A DNA stretch of 64,000 nucleotides from Amia ocellicauda (taxonomy: Eukaryota; Chordata; Actinopteri; Amiiformes; Amiidae). Made by a program: the position numbers and the translations under genes. Below are positions 45,739-58,448 of the stretch, piece after piece. The stretch is from assembly GCF_036373705.1 (NCBI RefSeq), contig NC_089863.1, forward strand, positions 21,698,619 through 21,762,618, written 5' to 3'. How positions within the stretch are numbered: position 1 is the first letter of the stretch; every line of letters begins with the position of its first letter. Under the pieces are notes generated by a model. That model was not told where the DNA came from. It saw only the letters and a list, made by a program, of their open reading frames with translations, and searched no databases.

Positions 45739-46321
45739 TGTAGAACCGTGTGGGAAATAAGAGGAGAAGTCGCAGAGATAAAGCAAATAGAACTTTAATG
45801 GAGCCGACTCGGAAGCTCCACGTCAGAAATAATTCCTTCAGTGAGACTTAATGTTTACAAACATGAGTACAACTTTATAGGAAAAATGACGTAACATCTT
45901 ATGGCCGTTCATCCAATCAGAAGAAACAGGTCCGGGTCCGTTTTACGATCTGTCCTCCCATGAAGAGGTGATGGATCCAAAGCAGATGTCCGTCTTTGAT
46001 GTGCACTAGGAAGATGCGATCCCACGGTCATCATTTACCTAGTGTCAATCGTTCTTTAACAGAAACAATTCCTGCCTATCTGGAGAAACGATTAAGTCAT
46101 AAACAAATTCTCAGCAGACAGCTGTAGGCTATTTCGGCACTGTGTAATCTTTCATTACTGACAGGAGTTTCTAACAAATCGACCTTGTTGACCCTTTACT
46201 TGTCCTGCTAAATCGAATGTGCTCAGTCTGTATACAAAACTACTTCTAATGCTAGTATTAATATAAAACATTATATAATAATCACAAAACACTTTCTTCA
46301 ACTTCCTATACAGAGTCTTCA
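45739..46321 (-). repeat. Provirus 5' LTR
   Basis: 583 bases. On the minus strand TATAAA at 45874-45879 and ATTAAA at 45794-45799 suggest a U3-R-U5 order with transcription start near 45845. Confidence 0.9.
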
Positions 46322-46322
46322 G

Positions 46323-47659
46323 AGAGTTAGTTGAAAATGCATGGGTATATTTTAAGAATATACTACTCAAGGCTCAGGAGCAATTTGTACCAAAACTTAG
46401 CAAATTGAGGAACAAAAAACACTGGCCAAAATGGTTTAATAGAGGTATGCAAACAAAAATAAAGAGGAAGAAAATGTTGTATAGCGCATATAAAAGGGAT
46501 GGTGATGAAACAAAATACATAGAATATGTTGAGCTGCAAAGAGATCTTAAGAAAGGGATCAGGAAAGCAAAGATGGAATTAGAAAGAAACATAGTTCTTG
46601 GAGCTCAAACCAATGCAAAGAGCTTTTTTCAATATCACAACAGCAAGCGGTTAATAAAAGAGGAGGTGAAACAGATAAAGCGCAAAAACGGAGGTATCTT
46701 GGAAATTGAACAAGATGAGCAAATATTCTAAATGAGTATTTCACAGAGGTTTTTACAAAAGAAAAAACAGATGACATGCCACAGGTTGACAATCAGTCCA
46801 GTCAAACCCTAAGAGAGATCAGGATAAATGAGGAGGAGGTACTAAAGGGACTAGCAGAATTAAAAACAAACAAATCACCTGGGCCAGATGGGATATTTCC
46901 AACAGTACTTCAAGAAAATAGGTGGCTCAGCAGATACAATCTTGGCAGCACAGGCTATTCAGAGGAACTTAGATAATATTTAGTTGTGGGCTGACACCTG
47001 GCAAATGAAATTCAATGTGTACAAGTGCAAGGTAATACATGCAGGTAACAAAAATGTCCACTATAATTACACTATGGGAGGTACAGATCTACATGAAGTA
47101 ACGCATGAGAAAGACCTAGGAGTCTATGTGGACTCCTCACTTTCTCCATCCAAGCAATGTGGGGAAGCAATAAAGAAGGCAAACAGAATGCTAGGGTATA
47201 TTGTCAAAAGTGTAGAATTTAAAACAAGGGCAGTAATGTTAAGACTGTACAATGCGCTAGTTAGACCTCATCTGGAATACTGTGTACAGTTCTGGGCACC
47301 ACACTTCAAAAAGGATATTGCTGCCTTAGAGGCAGTTCAGAGGAGAGCAAGGGAAAGTCCTACTCGGAGAGACTGAGGGAACTGAACCTTTTCACCCTGG
47401 AACAGAGGAGACTACCCGGGGACACAAATGGAAATTGGGCTTCAAGGCATTCAGAACTGAAAACAGGAGACACTTCTTTACACAGAGAGTAGTCACAATC
47501 TGGAATAAACTACCCAGCGATGTGGTTGAAGCTGAAAGTTTGGGAACATTTAAAAATGGTCTGGAATGGATCCTTGGATCACTTCGATATTAATGAACAC
47601 CAAACGAGCACGATGGGTCGAATGGTCCCCTCTCATTTGTAAACTCTCTTATGTTCTTA
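46323..47659 (+). mobile_element. CR1-type LINE, 5'-truncated, RT core deleted
   Basis: As 3009-4368, but it lacks the small deletion before MLYSAYK, so 46405-46731 is one frame (MQTKIKRKKMLY). It has its own losses near 46717 and at about 47350 (22 bases). Confidence 0.85.
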
Positions 47660-47727
47660 AAAGGGTCTGAAGCAGCATGAAAGAGCACACTAGGCAGCTG
47701 TGAGCAGACAGAGAGGGGAGTGTATTT

Positions 47728-47799
47728 TGTGTTGGCCGAGAATCGAACCCGGGTCAACTTCTTGGAAGGCAGCTATGCTAACCACTATACCACCAACAC
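47728..47799 (-). pseudogene. tRNA-Gly(TCC), anticodon stem damaged
   Basis: Anticodon-stem mismatch (CTGCC against GAAG), T-stem change, acceptor still paired (GTGTTGG/CCAACAC). Confidence 0.7.
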
Positions 47800-48025
47800 T
47801 TAGAAACTAGTTCACCACCATATCTCACTGTGGTTGAACATGATTCCAGGATTGCAAAGTGGCAGGCAATTCGTTTTCCAAATTGCAATCGGTGAACATT
47901 TGGGAAGCCCTGCGTTATCTGCAGTTTCCTGTTCCTGAGTGCGGAAGGAAAATGTCCATTAGCATCTTTCCAGATTGCACTTTATTCAGACCTTTCCGAA
48001 ATGAAACAAAACCAAAGTTGAAACA

Positions 48026-48097
48026 CACCAGAGGATGGTTTCAATCCATCGACCTCTGGGTTATTGGCCCAGCACGCTTCCGCTGTGCCACTCTGCT
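48026..48097 (-). pseudogene. Initiator tRNA-Met body with AAT anticodon
   Basis: The anticodon loop reads CCAATAA, so CAT has become AAT (an Ile-type anticodon). The T loop is ATTGAAA and acceptor pair 2 is lost (3' strand CTCTGGT). Confidence 0.75.
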
Positions 48098-48366
48098 CCT
48101 TGGGCACTCAACCACCTGTTAACGTCACAGCCACTCCTATATTGCATATTGCAAGCAATACAAGTTTGCAAAGCCCTGCGTTATTTCCACTTTCCTGTTC
48201 AAGACTGCACACCGAACTTCTCCATGCGCTGGGGCAGCTTTCCAGGTTTCAGTGCCTTCACATTTCACCCTGTATGTGCTGTGGGAAGCATCATGTCAAT
48301 TGTTTTGTACTAAGCGGATCGGGGCTCAGTCTGAGCTCAGATCCGAGCTTAAAAATGACCGTGCTT

Positions 48367-48439
48367 CTGAGCAGCTGGGACTCAAAGCCACACTCCCTGG
48401 CTTAGGAACCCAGTGTCTGATCCACTAGGACACGGGGGC
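48367..48439 (-). pseudogene. tRNA-Arg(CCT)-like pseudogene
   Basis: Same degenerate state as 5076. Confidence 0.6.
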
Positions 48440-48899
48440 TCAGCCAGACAGTATCGGAAAATGGAAATAAATAAATTAATTAATAAATAAAAAGATGCTG
48501 CGCGTTACACAATAGACACCAGGTAAAGAAGTGAATAGTTACAGGATCTGTCACGTAAGCTCCTCAACTTGAAACGGGCATGTACGAACTCCTGTGAAAT
48601 AACACGAGATGGATAACTCCCCCTTCTCTGCTGCAGCAGAATGTGACTACCTATTGCGCAGATTATTGCGTCAATTGATTCGAAAAGAGGGCTGGCATTT
48701 GTCACCAATGTGTCTCGTTTTATTTCTGAAATATAACTCCCAGAAAATATTGTCTGTGTTTTTGAAATTGAATAACCTCAAAAGAAAGAAATGATCCAGT
48801 CAATTGCTAAAGAAGAGTCTTGCCGCTGCATTCTGGAATGAAGAAAAGAATGAAATGACAAGTACAATCAAAGCAAGAAAGAGAGCGGGCTGTGTCGGA

Positions 48900-48970
48900 T
48901 GCGCCAGCCGGGAATCGAACCCGAGTCACAAGAATGGGAATCTTGTATGATACCACTACACCACTGGCGC
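48900..48970 (-). tRNA. tRNA-Gly(CCC), intact
   Basis: The best Gly-CCC copy: paired acceptor GCGCCAG/CTGGCGC, anticodon loop TTCCCAT with T32, T arm intact. Confidence 0.92.
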
Positions 48971-48976
48971 TGCTGG

Positions 48977-49671
48977 GGAAGCTCTGGCTTGCGTCCTTGA
49001 AGCAAATTCATAGAAAGCGTCCCATGGGGCAAGATGATGTCTTAATGATTATCCTTATTAGTCTGTTGTCGATCTGCTTAATACGTACCTAGCCAATCAC
49101 TACATCACAGGTGCAGAGACAATCAGTATGAAGGTGAACACGATTTCGTTAACGTGTGCCCATTTACAAGTTCAATGAATGTATACATAAATAAAGCAGA
49201 TCTGGGTTTTCCTCTGAAACATTAAGGACTGGTTTCATAAATGCGTCCATAAGTCCATAAACGCCACGAGTGCAACGTGCAACTCTATTGTAGCTGCTGT
49301 TACTGTACGATTCATCGTGATACGTGTGTGTTTTATTTCAGCTGTAACTCGCCCTGGTTAAGCACGTCTACGGTGTAATTTAAAAATATTACAGAAATTG
49401 TCGTTTGCAGTTACAAATCTGTAGTAAGAGTAATACGTTAAGGGAGTCAAGTTCAGCAATTTAAAATACAAATCTACTAGCACATATCTTGATGAAGATT
49501 ACAATAATAACAATAATAATAATACATAGCAAATATTTATTTTAGTGTTGCACATGGAAAGTTTTCTTACAGTAACTTCTGAATATAATGTTGTCTATAC
49601 CCTTTTAGCTATTCGTAATATCTCTTAACAGAAACTTGTATATTTTTAGCTGTCTCCAATCATCTAAAGCA
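48977..49671. repeat. Module B spacer and MITE remnant, cut by CR1
   Basis: As 13494-14194; the CR1 joins at the same base. Confidence 0.65.
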
Positions 49672-50276
49672 GAAGTATTTACAAGTTGCCACAGAGAGAG
49701 ACCGGAGAGTACAGGTGAGAGGTAGCCATTTTGTTGTTTGACTAGTTTCAGAATAGTCTTAGCATTGCTCATTTTGTTTTAAGTTTGCCTTAAATTGACA
49801 TTAGCATTGTCTGTAGTTTGCCTAAATTGAAGCCAATTCAGTTCAGCTGCTGAGTTGGTGAAAGTAAACAGGTTGTAGAAGGGAGTTTCTGTCTAGGACT
49901 AGCAGGAATTATGTTGTAGGAGGAGCCAGGTGGGGCCAATTAGGTGTGAATTGGGGGTAGGTAGACAAAAGCTACTTAAAGCAGCTGTTGAGAAAGAGCT
50001 GTGCTGTTTTTCGCTGACAAAAGTTAGGCAGTTGACTAGCAGCAGGAACCAAGAGAAGTACAAACAAACAAACAAACAAACAAACAAACAAACAAAAAGT
50101 AACATTTAGAAGCATGTGGCCACTACAGTGTCAGGTTTGCAGAATGATTGCCTTCCTGGATGAACTCATCCAAGAAGGCTTCATATGAGAACGTTGTCGG
50201 CAGGTTGAAATCCTAGAGATCAATTGATCTTGAGGCTCAGCTTGTCGATCTGCGCTGTATTAGGGATATAGAAGAA

Positions 50277-50920
50277 TTGGTCAATCAGCCCATGAGAGAG
50301 ATGGTGTGCACGCCAAAACCTAGGAGAGTTGAGACCTTAGAGCAGGACAGCGTAGAGAACTGCTGGGTTACAGTAGGTCGTAACCGCAGAAAAGGGCGTG
50401 CACACCCCGTAGAGACACCCCAAGAGCTTGAATTGCCCAACAGGTTCCAACTGCTGGACACCGAGTTGGACAGTGACAGCTCAGAGGGTGATGGGGGGCA
50501 GTTGAGCACCAGAGCACCATGGTGCCCAATAATCCCCCAGACGAAGGAGGTAGTTATAGTAGGAGACTCAATTCTTAGAGGTGTAGATCACACAGTGTGT
50601 TCTAGTGACATGGAGACCCGCATTGGTATCTTGCCTGCCTGGTGCTCAGGTTGCAGATCTCCCTAAACTAGTAGACGGGCTACTGGCCAAATCCGGGGGG
50701 AATCCACTGGTCATGGTCAGGGAGACAGGCAGAGATTATAAAGTTTAACACGTGGTTGAAAGCTTGGTGTAGGGAAGAGGGGTTTAGGTTTATGGAGCAT
50801 TGGTCTTTCTTCTGGGATAGATGGGACCTGTACAAACCGGACGGTCTACATCTAAACAGAAGGGGGGCTAATGCATTGGAAGAGCGTATGTGCAGTGAAA
50901 TTGAGAATCATTTAAACTAG
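50277..50920 (+). pseudogene. CR1 ORF1 with SGNH-hydrolase domain
   Basis: As 14776-15419; open part 50277-50666. Confidence 0.75.
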
Positions 50921-51008
50921 GAACCAGGGGGGCAGGGAGCTTTGACAATGGGAGATGTTCCACTAAGGAAAGGAAACCAAGGCAAACTGCCAGTAGGAAA
51001 GTCCTGAA

Positions 51009-51897
51009 ATGTTTGTACCTCAATGCCAGGAGTATAAGGAACAAGATGTTAGACTTGGAAGCCACAGTGCTGGTGTGTGACTATGATGTTGTAGGAGTGA
51101 CAGAAACATGGCTTACAGAAAATGATGGGGATGAATACAAGTTGGAAGGATACACACAGTTTAGGTGAGACAGGCAAAATCGAAGAGGGGGTGGGGTAGC
51201 ATTATATGTGAAAAATGACATTGAGGCAGAAGAACTTGTATTAGATCCCAGTAATGGAACAGAATCTTTGTGGGTGAAACGTTTGAACAAGAGATCTGGA
51301 GGATTAGCGGTAGGAGTGTGTTACAGGCCACCAAACTCAGATTTTCAGAAAGATGCTGCATTGTACAGTGTAATCAGGACTGCATGTAGCAAGGATGTGG
51401 CTGTTATAATGGGGGATTTCAATTTCCCAAACTAAGACTGGGAAAGCCCAGTGGGGACTACAGAAGCAGAAATGGAAATGGTTGAGATGGTAAATGACTG
51501 CTTTCTAACTCAATTTGTCAGGGAACCAACCAGAGAGAGCGCATGTATTGACTTGATCTTTTCAAATGACCAAGATAGAGTCAGGGGGACAGTAGTTAGA
51601 GAACCAATGGCAAATTGTGATCACAATATGGTTATCTTTGAGGCATTCTTTCAAAAAACAAGGTCCAAGTCTAAAACAATGGTCTACAATTTTAGAAAAG
51701 CAAATCTTGAAGATATGAGACTGCACTTAGAAGAGGTAGACTGGAGCACACTGGATACAGAGTTAGTTGAAAATGCATGGGTATATTTTAAGAATATACT
51801 AATCGAGGCTCAGGTCCAATTTGTACCAAAACTTAGCAAATTGAGGAACAAAAAACATTGGCCAAAATGGTTTAATAGAGGTATGCAAAAAATATAA
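51009..51897 (+). pseudogene. CR1 ORF2 endonuclease region
   Basis: As 15508-16396, with the same stops (for example TAA 51433-51435). Confidence 0.8.
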
Positions 51898-52105
51898 AGA
51901 GAAAGACAATGTTGTATAGTGCATACAAAAGGGATGGTGACGAAACAAAATACATAGAATATGTTGAGCTGCAAAGAGATCTTTAGAAAGGGATCAGGAA
52001 AGCAAAGAGGGAATTAGAAAGAAACATAGCTCTTGGAGCTCAAACCAATGCAAAACTGAGCCAGGAAATTGCAGACCAATCAGTCTGACCTGCATCACCT
52101 GTAAA

Positions 52106-53278
52106 ATGTTGGAAAAAATGATTAGACAGAAAATAGAGGCGCATCTCAATGAAAACCAGCTAGCTAGTCAACATGGGTTTAGACGAGGCAGATCATGTCT
52201 TACTAATTTATTAGAATGTTTAGAACATGCAACTGCAGCTGTAGATCACGTGAAAGCATATGATATGATATACTTAGATTTCCAAAAAGCTTTTGATAAG
52301 GTTCCACACCAAAGACTGATCCTCAAATTGGAAGCTGTAGGCATTCAGGGTAATGTAAGTAGATGGATTATGAACTGGTTGATGTCTAGGAAACAGAGGG
52401 TGTCGATTAGAGGAGTCACTTCTAACTGGAATGAGGTTGTTAGTGGAGTTCCACAGGGATCAGTACTAGGGCCTTTGCATTTTCTAATCTATATTAATGA
52501 TCTGGACTCTGGGATAGTTAGCAAACTTGTCAAATTTGCAGATGATACTAAAATAGGTGGCTCAGCAGATACAATCTTGGCAGCACAGGCTATTCAGAGG
52601 GACTTAGATAATATTCAGTTGTGGGCTGACACCTGGCAAATGAAATTCAATGTGGACAAGTGCAAGGTAATACATGCAGGTAACAAAAATGTCCACTATA
52701 ATTACACTATGGGAGGTACAGATCTAGATGAAGTAACGCATGAGAAAGACCTAGGAGTCTATGTGGACTCCTCATTTTCTCCATCCAAGCAATGTGGGGA
52801 AGCAATAAAAAAGGCAAACAGAATGCTAGGGTATATTGTCAAAAGTGTAGAATTTAAAACAAGGGCAGTAATGTTAAGACTGTACAATGCGCTAGTTAGA
52901 CCTCATCTGGAATACTGTGTACAGTTCTGGGCACCACACTTCAAGAAGGATATTGCTGCCTTAGAGGCAGTTCAGAGGAGAGCAACCAGACTTATTCCAG
53001 GTCTGAAGGGAAAGTCCTACTTGGAGAGACTGAGGGAACTGAACCTTTTCACCCTGGAACAGAGGAGACTACGTGGGGACTTGATCCAAGTCTTCAAAAT
53101 CATGAAAGGCATCGACCACATCAAACCAGAGGAGCTTTTCCAGATCAGCAGGGACACACGCACCCGGGGACACAAATGGAAATTGGGCTTCAAGGCATTC
53201 AAAACGGAAAACAGGAGACACTTCTTTACACAGAGAGTAGTCACAATCTGGAATAAACTACCCAGCGATGTTGTTTAA
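52106..53278 (+). pseudogene. CR1 reverse transcriptase and C-terminus
   Basis: 390 open codons with VPQGSVLGP and KFADDTKIGG. Two residues shorter than 16605-17783. Confidence 0.85.
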
Positions 53279-53475
53279 GCTGAAAGTTTGGGAACATTTA
53301 AAAATGGTCTGGAAAGGATCCTTGGATCACTTCGATATTATTGAACACCAAACGAGCATGAAGAGTCGAATGGTCCCCTCTCGTTTGTAAACTTTCATAT
53401 GTTCTTAAAAGGGTCTGAAGCAGCATGAAAGAGCACACTAAGCAGCTGAGAACAGACAGAGAGGGGAGTGAATAT

Positions 53476-53534
53476 TGCGCTGGCCGGGTCAACTGCTTGG
53501 AAGGCAGCTATGCTAACCACTATACCACCAACAC
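53476..53534 (-). pseudogene. tRNA-Gly(TCC), T arm deleted
   Basis: 13 bases of the T arm are missing compared with 17981. The junction to module A is the same. Confidence 0.85.
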
Positions 53535-53630
53535 TTGAACAAGAAAAGTCTAGCCGCTGTATTCTGGAATGAAGAAAAAAATGAAATGACAAGGGCAATC
53601 AAAGCAAGTAAGACAGTAGGCTGTGTGGCA

Positions 53631-53701
53631 TACGCTAGCCAGAAATCGAACGCAACTCACAAGAACAGGAACCTTGTATGATACCACTACACCACTGGCG
53701 C
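53631..53701 (-). pseudogene. tRNA-Gly-like pseudogene, anticodon CCT
   Basis: Module A copy, same state as 1027. Confidence 0.7.
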
Positions 53702-53951
53702 TGCGGGGAAGCTCTAGATTCTGTCACCGAAGCAAATGCACAAGACATATAAAACGCGTCCCCTGGGGCACAATGGTCTTTTAATAATTATCTGTAATAA
53801 TCTGCAGTCGAACTGCTTAATACGAACCTAGCTAATCACTACATCACAGGCGCATGGTTGTCATTCAGGGAAAATATGTGTTCACGAATGTTCATCGGAG
53901 TGGTTGTCATGCTAAGAGGTCAGTTGGAGTAGAGGTAGCTGGCCATGCCGT

Positions 53952-54024
53952 GCCTCGTTGGCGCAGTAGGTAGCGCGTCAGTCTCATAATCTGAAGGTGG
54001 TGAGTTCGACCCTAACACGGGGCA
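53952..54024 (+). pseudogene. Elongator tRNA-Met(CAT), T stem damaged
   Basis: T stem 3' strand reads CTAAC instead of CTCAC, one mismatch. Confidence 0.75.
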
Positions 54025-54139
54025 AGCTCTTTTCCTTTATCTTTGAGTTCTACCACACTGATCTCCAGCTGCAGAAAAAAGGCGCACACCTGTGCAATAA
54101 AGTGGTTGCTTGCGCTGTCTGAAGAAATTCATGGCAAAA

Positions 54140-54212
54140 TGCCAAATCCTGGGATGGAACAAGGGACCTTTAGATGTTCAGTCTATCGCTCCCCCAACTG
54201 AGCTACTTCGGC
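54140..54212 (-). pseudogene. tRNA-Phe(GAA)-like pseudogene
   Basis: As 18658 (5' GCCGAAGTAGC), supporting common descent with that copy. Confidence 0.65.
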
Positions 54213-54338
54213 CATTGGTGAGATGACGTCGTGATCCCAAAAGTCAAAGTGAAGGAAGCCCTGGCAGAACACAGTCATTGAAAAGTTCATTGTTTTCCAT
54301 GACGTCGGCAACGACTCAATTTGATCACTGCAGCACAA

Positions 54339-54421
54339 GTCAGGATGGCCGAGTGGTGTAAGGTGCTGCGTGCAGGTCATCGTCTCCTGTAGAGGCTTGG
54401 CTTTGAATCCCACCTCTGACA
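54339..54421 (+). pseudogene. tRNA-Leu(CAG)-like pseudogene
   Basis: As 18857, with G33. Confidence 0.65.
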
Positions 54422-55007
54422 AGGGTCCTTTTACCACTCAGGAGCACACACTTACCCGTGCTGGCGACAAGGACAACAAGAGTTGAGGACTGTGTTGAAA
54501 ACGACATTACACAAAGAATTCAATGTTGAAAGAAATACATCAATACATAAATCAATGGACATGTATTTATTCATTGATTGATTGACTTCAACATGTCTTA
54601 ATTTAGTCGCTGTACCCACAAAGCAACACTCAGCATAGTGGAGGCTATAGCTCGGCGTTATTGCGTGTACCTTACATGTATCACCCCTGGCACCTGGCCC
54701 TGATAACTCCCTACTTTTTGACCACAGTCTGTCTGTGACTTGAACCCGAGAAGTAAAAATGATGCACATGGGCGCTTGCAATCTCGTTGTTTCAATCACA
54801 TATCACAGTGGATGCGTACACACGGTGTTTCTAGGGGATTGCTGGGACAGTAACGAATGTGTTCCTTGCTTTACATGTCATCTAGCGCACAGTAGCTTTT
54901 TCTCCTTCTTTTTGACCATTTCATCCACATATTGTGCCTTTGGGGAACGCCTCCGAAACAGATTTAGAATGCTCTGAGATTCAAGAAACAACAGTGCAAC
55001 TCTTTTC

Positions 55008-55914
55008 CAGGGTTGTGGGTAACGCGTTACTAAGTAACGCATTACAGTAATGTTATTACTTTTGGTAGTAACGAGTAACGTAACGTAGTATGGTTCCAAA
55101 AGGAGTAATAATATTACAGTTACTGATTCCTTTTTTTTGTTCTCGTTACTGCATTACACATTGTAACGATATGGTCTTAATAAGGACAATAAGGACGTCT
55201 ATGTCGTACATTAAAAATATTAGAAAAACTGTCGTTTGCTGTTACAAATCTGTAGTAAGAGTAATAAGTTAAAGGAGTCAAGTTGAGACATTTAAGATGC
55301 AAATCTACTAGCACATATCTTGATGATGATTACAATAATAACAATAATAAAAATAAATAGCAAAGATGTATTTTAGTGTTGCACGTTTTCTTATGGTAAC
55401 GTAATGCTTGTCTGAGTATAATGTTGTCTATACACGTTTAGCTACTGCTAATATCTCTTAACAGAAACGTGTATTTATTATGCTGTCTCCAATCATCTAA
55501 AGCACAAAGAATAAAACAGCCACAAAAGTCCTTTCCACACCAGGCTCTATCGCTCGTAGTGTTGCTTTCTGTCTTCATTTTTAAAACGAAACACAGAACC
55601 AAACCCACAATCGCTCCGCTCCTCCCACAACAGGGGGTGGACTTCCGACACTGGCCTGGTTTTCCTGTGGTGCTTTATTAAAACAACAAAAGATAACAGT
55701 ATGTCTCTGTCATTATCAACTGCTTGTGTTGGTGTAGCTTTGAAATTGTTTATTGAGGTCCCGCAACGTTTGGGGTGTAATGCAGAGTAATGTAAAAGTA
55801 AAGTAACTAATTACATTCTCCAGGAAGTAATAAGTAAAGTGTTTAGTTACTTTTGATATGAGTAACGAGTACAATGTAAGACATTACTTTTTGTGAGTAA
55901 CGACCCCAACACTG
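55008..55914. mobile_element. hAT-type MITE, complete
   Basis: As 33199, flanked by ctcttttc on the left; the right copy follows 55914. Confidence 0.8.
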
Positions 55915-56165
55915 CTCTTTTCCTTCTCTTTGGGCTTGTTTGTTTGTTGTTGAAGGAGATACAAAGTTTGAGAGTGTCTCGTTTTATTTCTGAAATATAA
56001 CTCCCAGAAAGTATGGTCTTTGTGTTCTTGAAATTGAATAACCTCAAAAGAAAGAAATGGTCCAATGAATTGCCGAGGAAAAGTCTAGCCGCTGTATTCT
56101 GGAATGAAGAAAAAAATGAAATGACAAGGGCAATCAAAGCAAGTAAGACAGTAGGCTGTGTGGCA

Positions 56166-56236
56166 TACGCTAGCCAGAAATCGAACGCAACTCACAAGAA
56201 CAGGAACCTTGTATGATACCACTACACCACTGGCGC
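56166..56236 (-). pseudogene. tRNA-Gly-like pseudogene, anticodon CCT
   Basis: Module A copy, same state as 1027. Confidence 0.7.
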
Positions 56237-56486
56237 TGCGGGGAAGCTCTAGATTCTGTCACCGAAGCAAATGCACAAGACATATAAAACGCGTCCCCTG
56301 GGGCACAATGGTCTTTTAATAATTATCTGTAATAATCTGCAGTCGAACTGCTTAATACGTACCTAGCTAATCACTACATCACAGGCGCATGGTTGTCATT
56401 CGGGGAAAATATGTGTTCACGAATGTTCATCGGAGTGGTTGTCATGCTAAGAGGTCAGTTGGAGTAGTTGGAGCTGGCCATGCCGT

Positions 56487-56559
56487 GCCTCGTTGGCGCA
56501 GTAGGTAGCGCGTCAGTCTCATAATCTGAAGGTGGTGAGTTCGACCCTCACACGGGGCA
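56487..56559 (+). tRNA. Elongator tRNA-Met(CAT)
   Basis: Canonical copy, identical to 18470. Confidence 0.9.
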
Positions 56560-56674
56560 AGCACTCTTCCTTTATCTTTGAGTTCTACCACACTGATCTC
56601 CAGCTGCAGAAAAAAGGCGCACACCTGTGCAATAAAGTGGTTGCTTGCGCTGTCTGAAGAAATTCATGGCAAAA

Positions 56675-56747
56675 TGCCAAATCCTGGGATGTAACAAGGG
56701 ACCTTTAGATGTTCAGTCTATCGCTCCCCCAACTGAGCTATTTCGGC
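56675..56747 (-). pseudogene. tRNA-Phe(GAA)-like pseudogene
   Basis: As 32330, with an extra T-loop change (TTACATC). Confidence 0.65.
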
Positions 56748-56873
56748 CATTGGTGAGATGACGTCGTGATCCCAAAAGTCAAAGTGAAGGAAGCCCTGGC
56801 AGAACACAGTCATTGAAAAGTTCATTGTTTTCCATGACGTCGGCAACGACTCAATTTGATCAGTGGAACACAA

Positions 56874-56956
56874 GTCAGGATGGCCGAGTGGTGTAAGGTG
56901 CTGCGTGCAGGTCATCGTCTCCTGTAGAGGCTTGGCTTTGAATCCCACCTCTGACA
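56874..56956 (+). pseudogene. tRNA-Leu(CAG)-like pseudogene
   Basis: As 18857, with G33. Confidence 0.65.
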
Positions 56957-57542
56957 AGGGTCCTTTTACCACTCAGGAGCACACACTTACCCGTGCTGGC
57001 GACAAGGACAACAAGAGTTGAGGACTGTGTTGAAAACGACATTACACAAAGAATTCAATGTTGAAAGAAATACATCAATACATAAATCAATGGACATGTA
57101 TTTATTCATTGATTGATTGACTTCAACATGTCTTAATTTAGTCGCTGTACCCACAAAGCAACACTCAGCATAGTGGAGGCTATAGCTCGGCGTTATTGCG
57201 TGTACCTTACATGTATCACCCCTGGCACCTGGCCCTGATAACTCCCTACTTTTTGACCACAGTCTGTCTGTGACTTCAACCCGAGAAGTAAAAATGATGC
57301 ACATGGGCGCTTGCAATCTCGTAGTTTCAATCACATATCACAGTGGATGCGTACACACGGTGTTTCTCGGAGATTGCTGGGACAGTAACGAATGTGCTCC
57401 TTGCTTTACATGTCATCTAGCGCACAGTAGCTTTTTCTCCTTCTTTTTGCCCATATCATCCACATATTGTGCCTTTGGGGAACGCCTCCGAAACAGATTT
57501 AGAATGCTCTGAGATTCAAGAAACGACAGTGCAACTCTTTTC

Positions 57543-58448
57543 CAGGGTTGTGGGTAACGCGTTACTAAGTAACGCATTACAGTAATGTTATTACTTTTGG
57601 TAGTAACGAGTAACGTAACGTGGTATGGTTCCAAAAGGAGTAATAATATTACAGTTACTGATTCCTTTTTTTGTTCTCGTTACTGCATTACACATTGTAA
57701 CGATATGGTCTTAATAAGGACGATAAGGACGTCTATGTCGTACATTAAAAATATTAGAAAAACTGTCGTTTGCAGTTACAAATCTGTAGTAAGAGTAATA
57801 AGTTAAAGGAGTCAAGTTGAGACATTTAAGATGCAGATCTACTAGCACATATCTTGATGATGATTACAATAATAACAATAATAAAAATAAATAGCAAAGA
57901 TGTATTTTAGTGTTGCACGTTTTCTTATGGTAACGTAATGCTTGTCTGAGTATAATGTTGTCTATACACGTTTAGCTACTGCTAATATCTCTTAACAGAA
58001 ACGTGTATTTATTATGCTGTCTCCAATCATCTAAAGCACAAAGAATAAAACAGCCACAAAAGTCCTTTCCACACCAGGCTCTATCGCTCGTAGTGTTGCT
58101 TTCTGTCTTCATTTTTAAAACGAAACACAGAACCAAACCCACAATCGCTCCGCTCCTCCCACAACAGGGGGTGGACTTCCGACACTGGCCTGGTTTTCCT
58201 GTGGCGCTTTATTAAAACAACAAAAGATAACAGTATGTCTCTGTCATTATCAACTGCTTGTGTTGGTGTAGCTTTGAAATTGTTTATTGAGGTCCCGCAA
58301 CGTTTGGGGTGTAATGCAGAGTAATGTAAAAGTAAAGTAACTAATTACATTCTCCAGGAAGTAATAAGTAAAGTGTTTAGTTACTTTTGATATGAGTAAC
58401 GAGTACAATGTAAGACATTACTTTTTGTGAGTAACGACCCCAACACTG
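57543..58448. mobile_element. hAT-type MITE, complete
   Basis: As 33199. Confidence 0.8.

Larger units (their letters stand above)
38301..46321 (-). mobile_element. Gammaretrovirus-like endogenous provirus
   Basis: An 8.0 kb provirus with gag, pro, pol and env in order on the minus strand between two LTRs. RT, integrase and env TM features are gamma-type (class I). Gag and pol carry frame breaks; env is open. External 4-base flanks are near-matching (gagt left, gaga right on the plus strand). Left flank is module A, right flank is a 5'-truncated CR1, the same as at the solo LTRs. Confidence 0.93.
49673..53408 (+). mobile_element. CR1-type LINE, RT core present, linker deleted
   Basis: Duplicate of 14196-17913. 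Differences include an expanded (CAAA)n run at about 50059-50095 and a short RT deletion after HLNENQ. Confidence 0.87.
46323..55007. repeat. Partial copy of the CR1 - B - CR1 - A block
   Basis: The order CR1 (RT-core deleted), module B, CR1 (RT-core present), Gly-TCC joined directly to module A repeats the order at about 10.9-19.6 kb. The same CR1 insertion point (49673 versus 14196) and the same Gly-TCC/module A junction (53535 versus 18053) show common descent. Confidence 0.85.
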
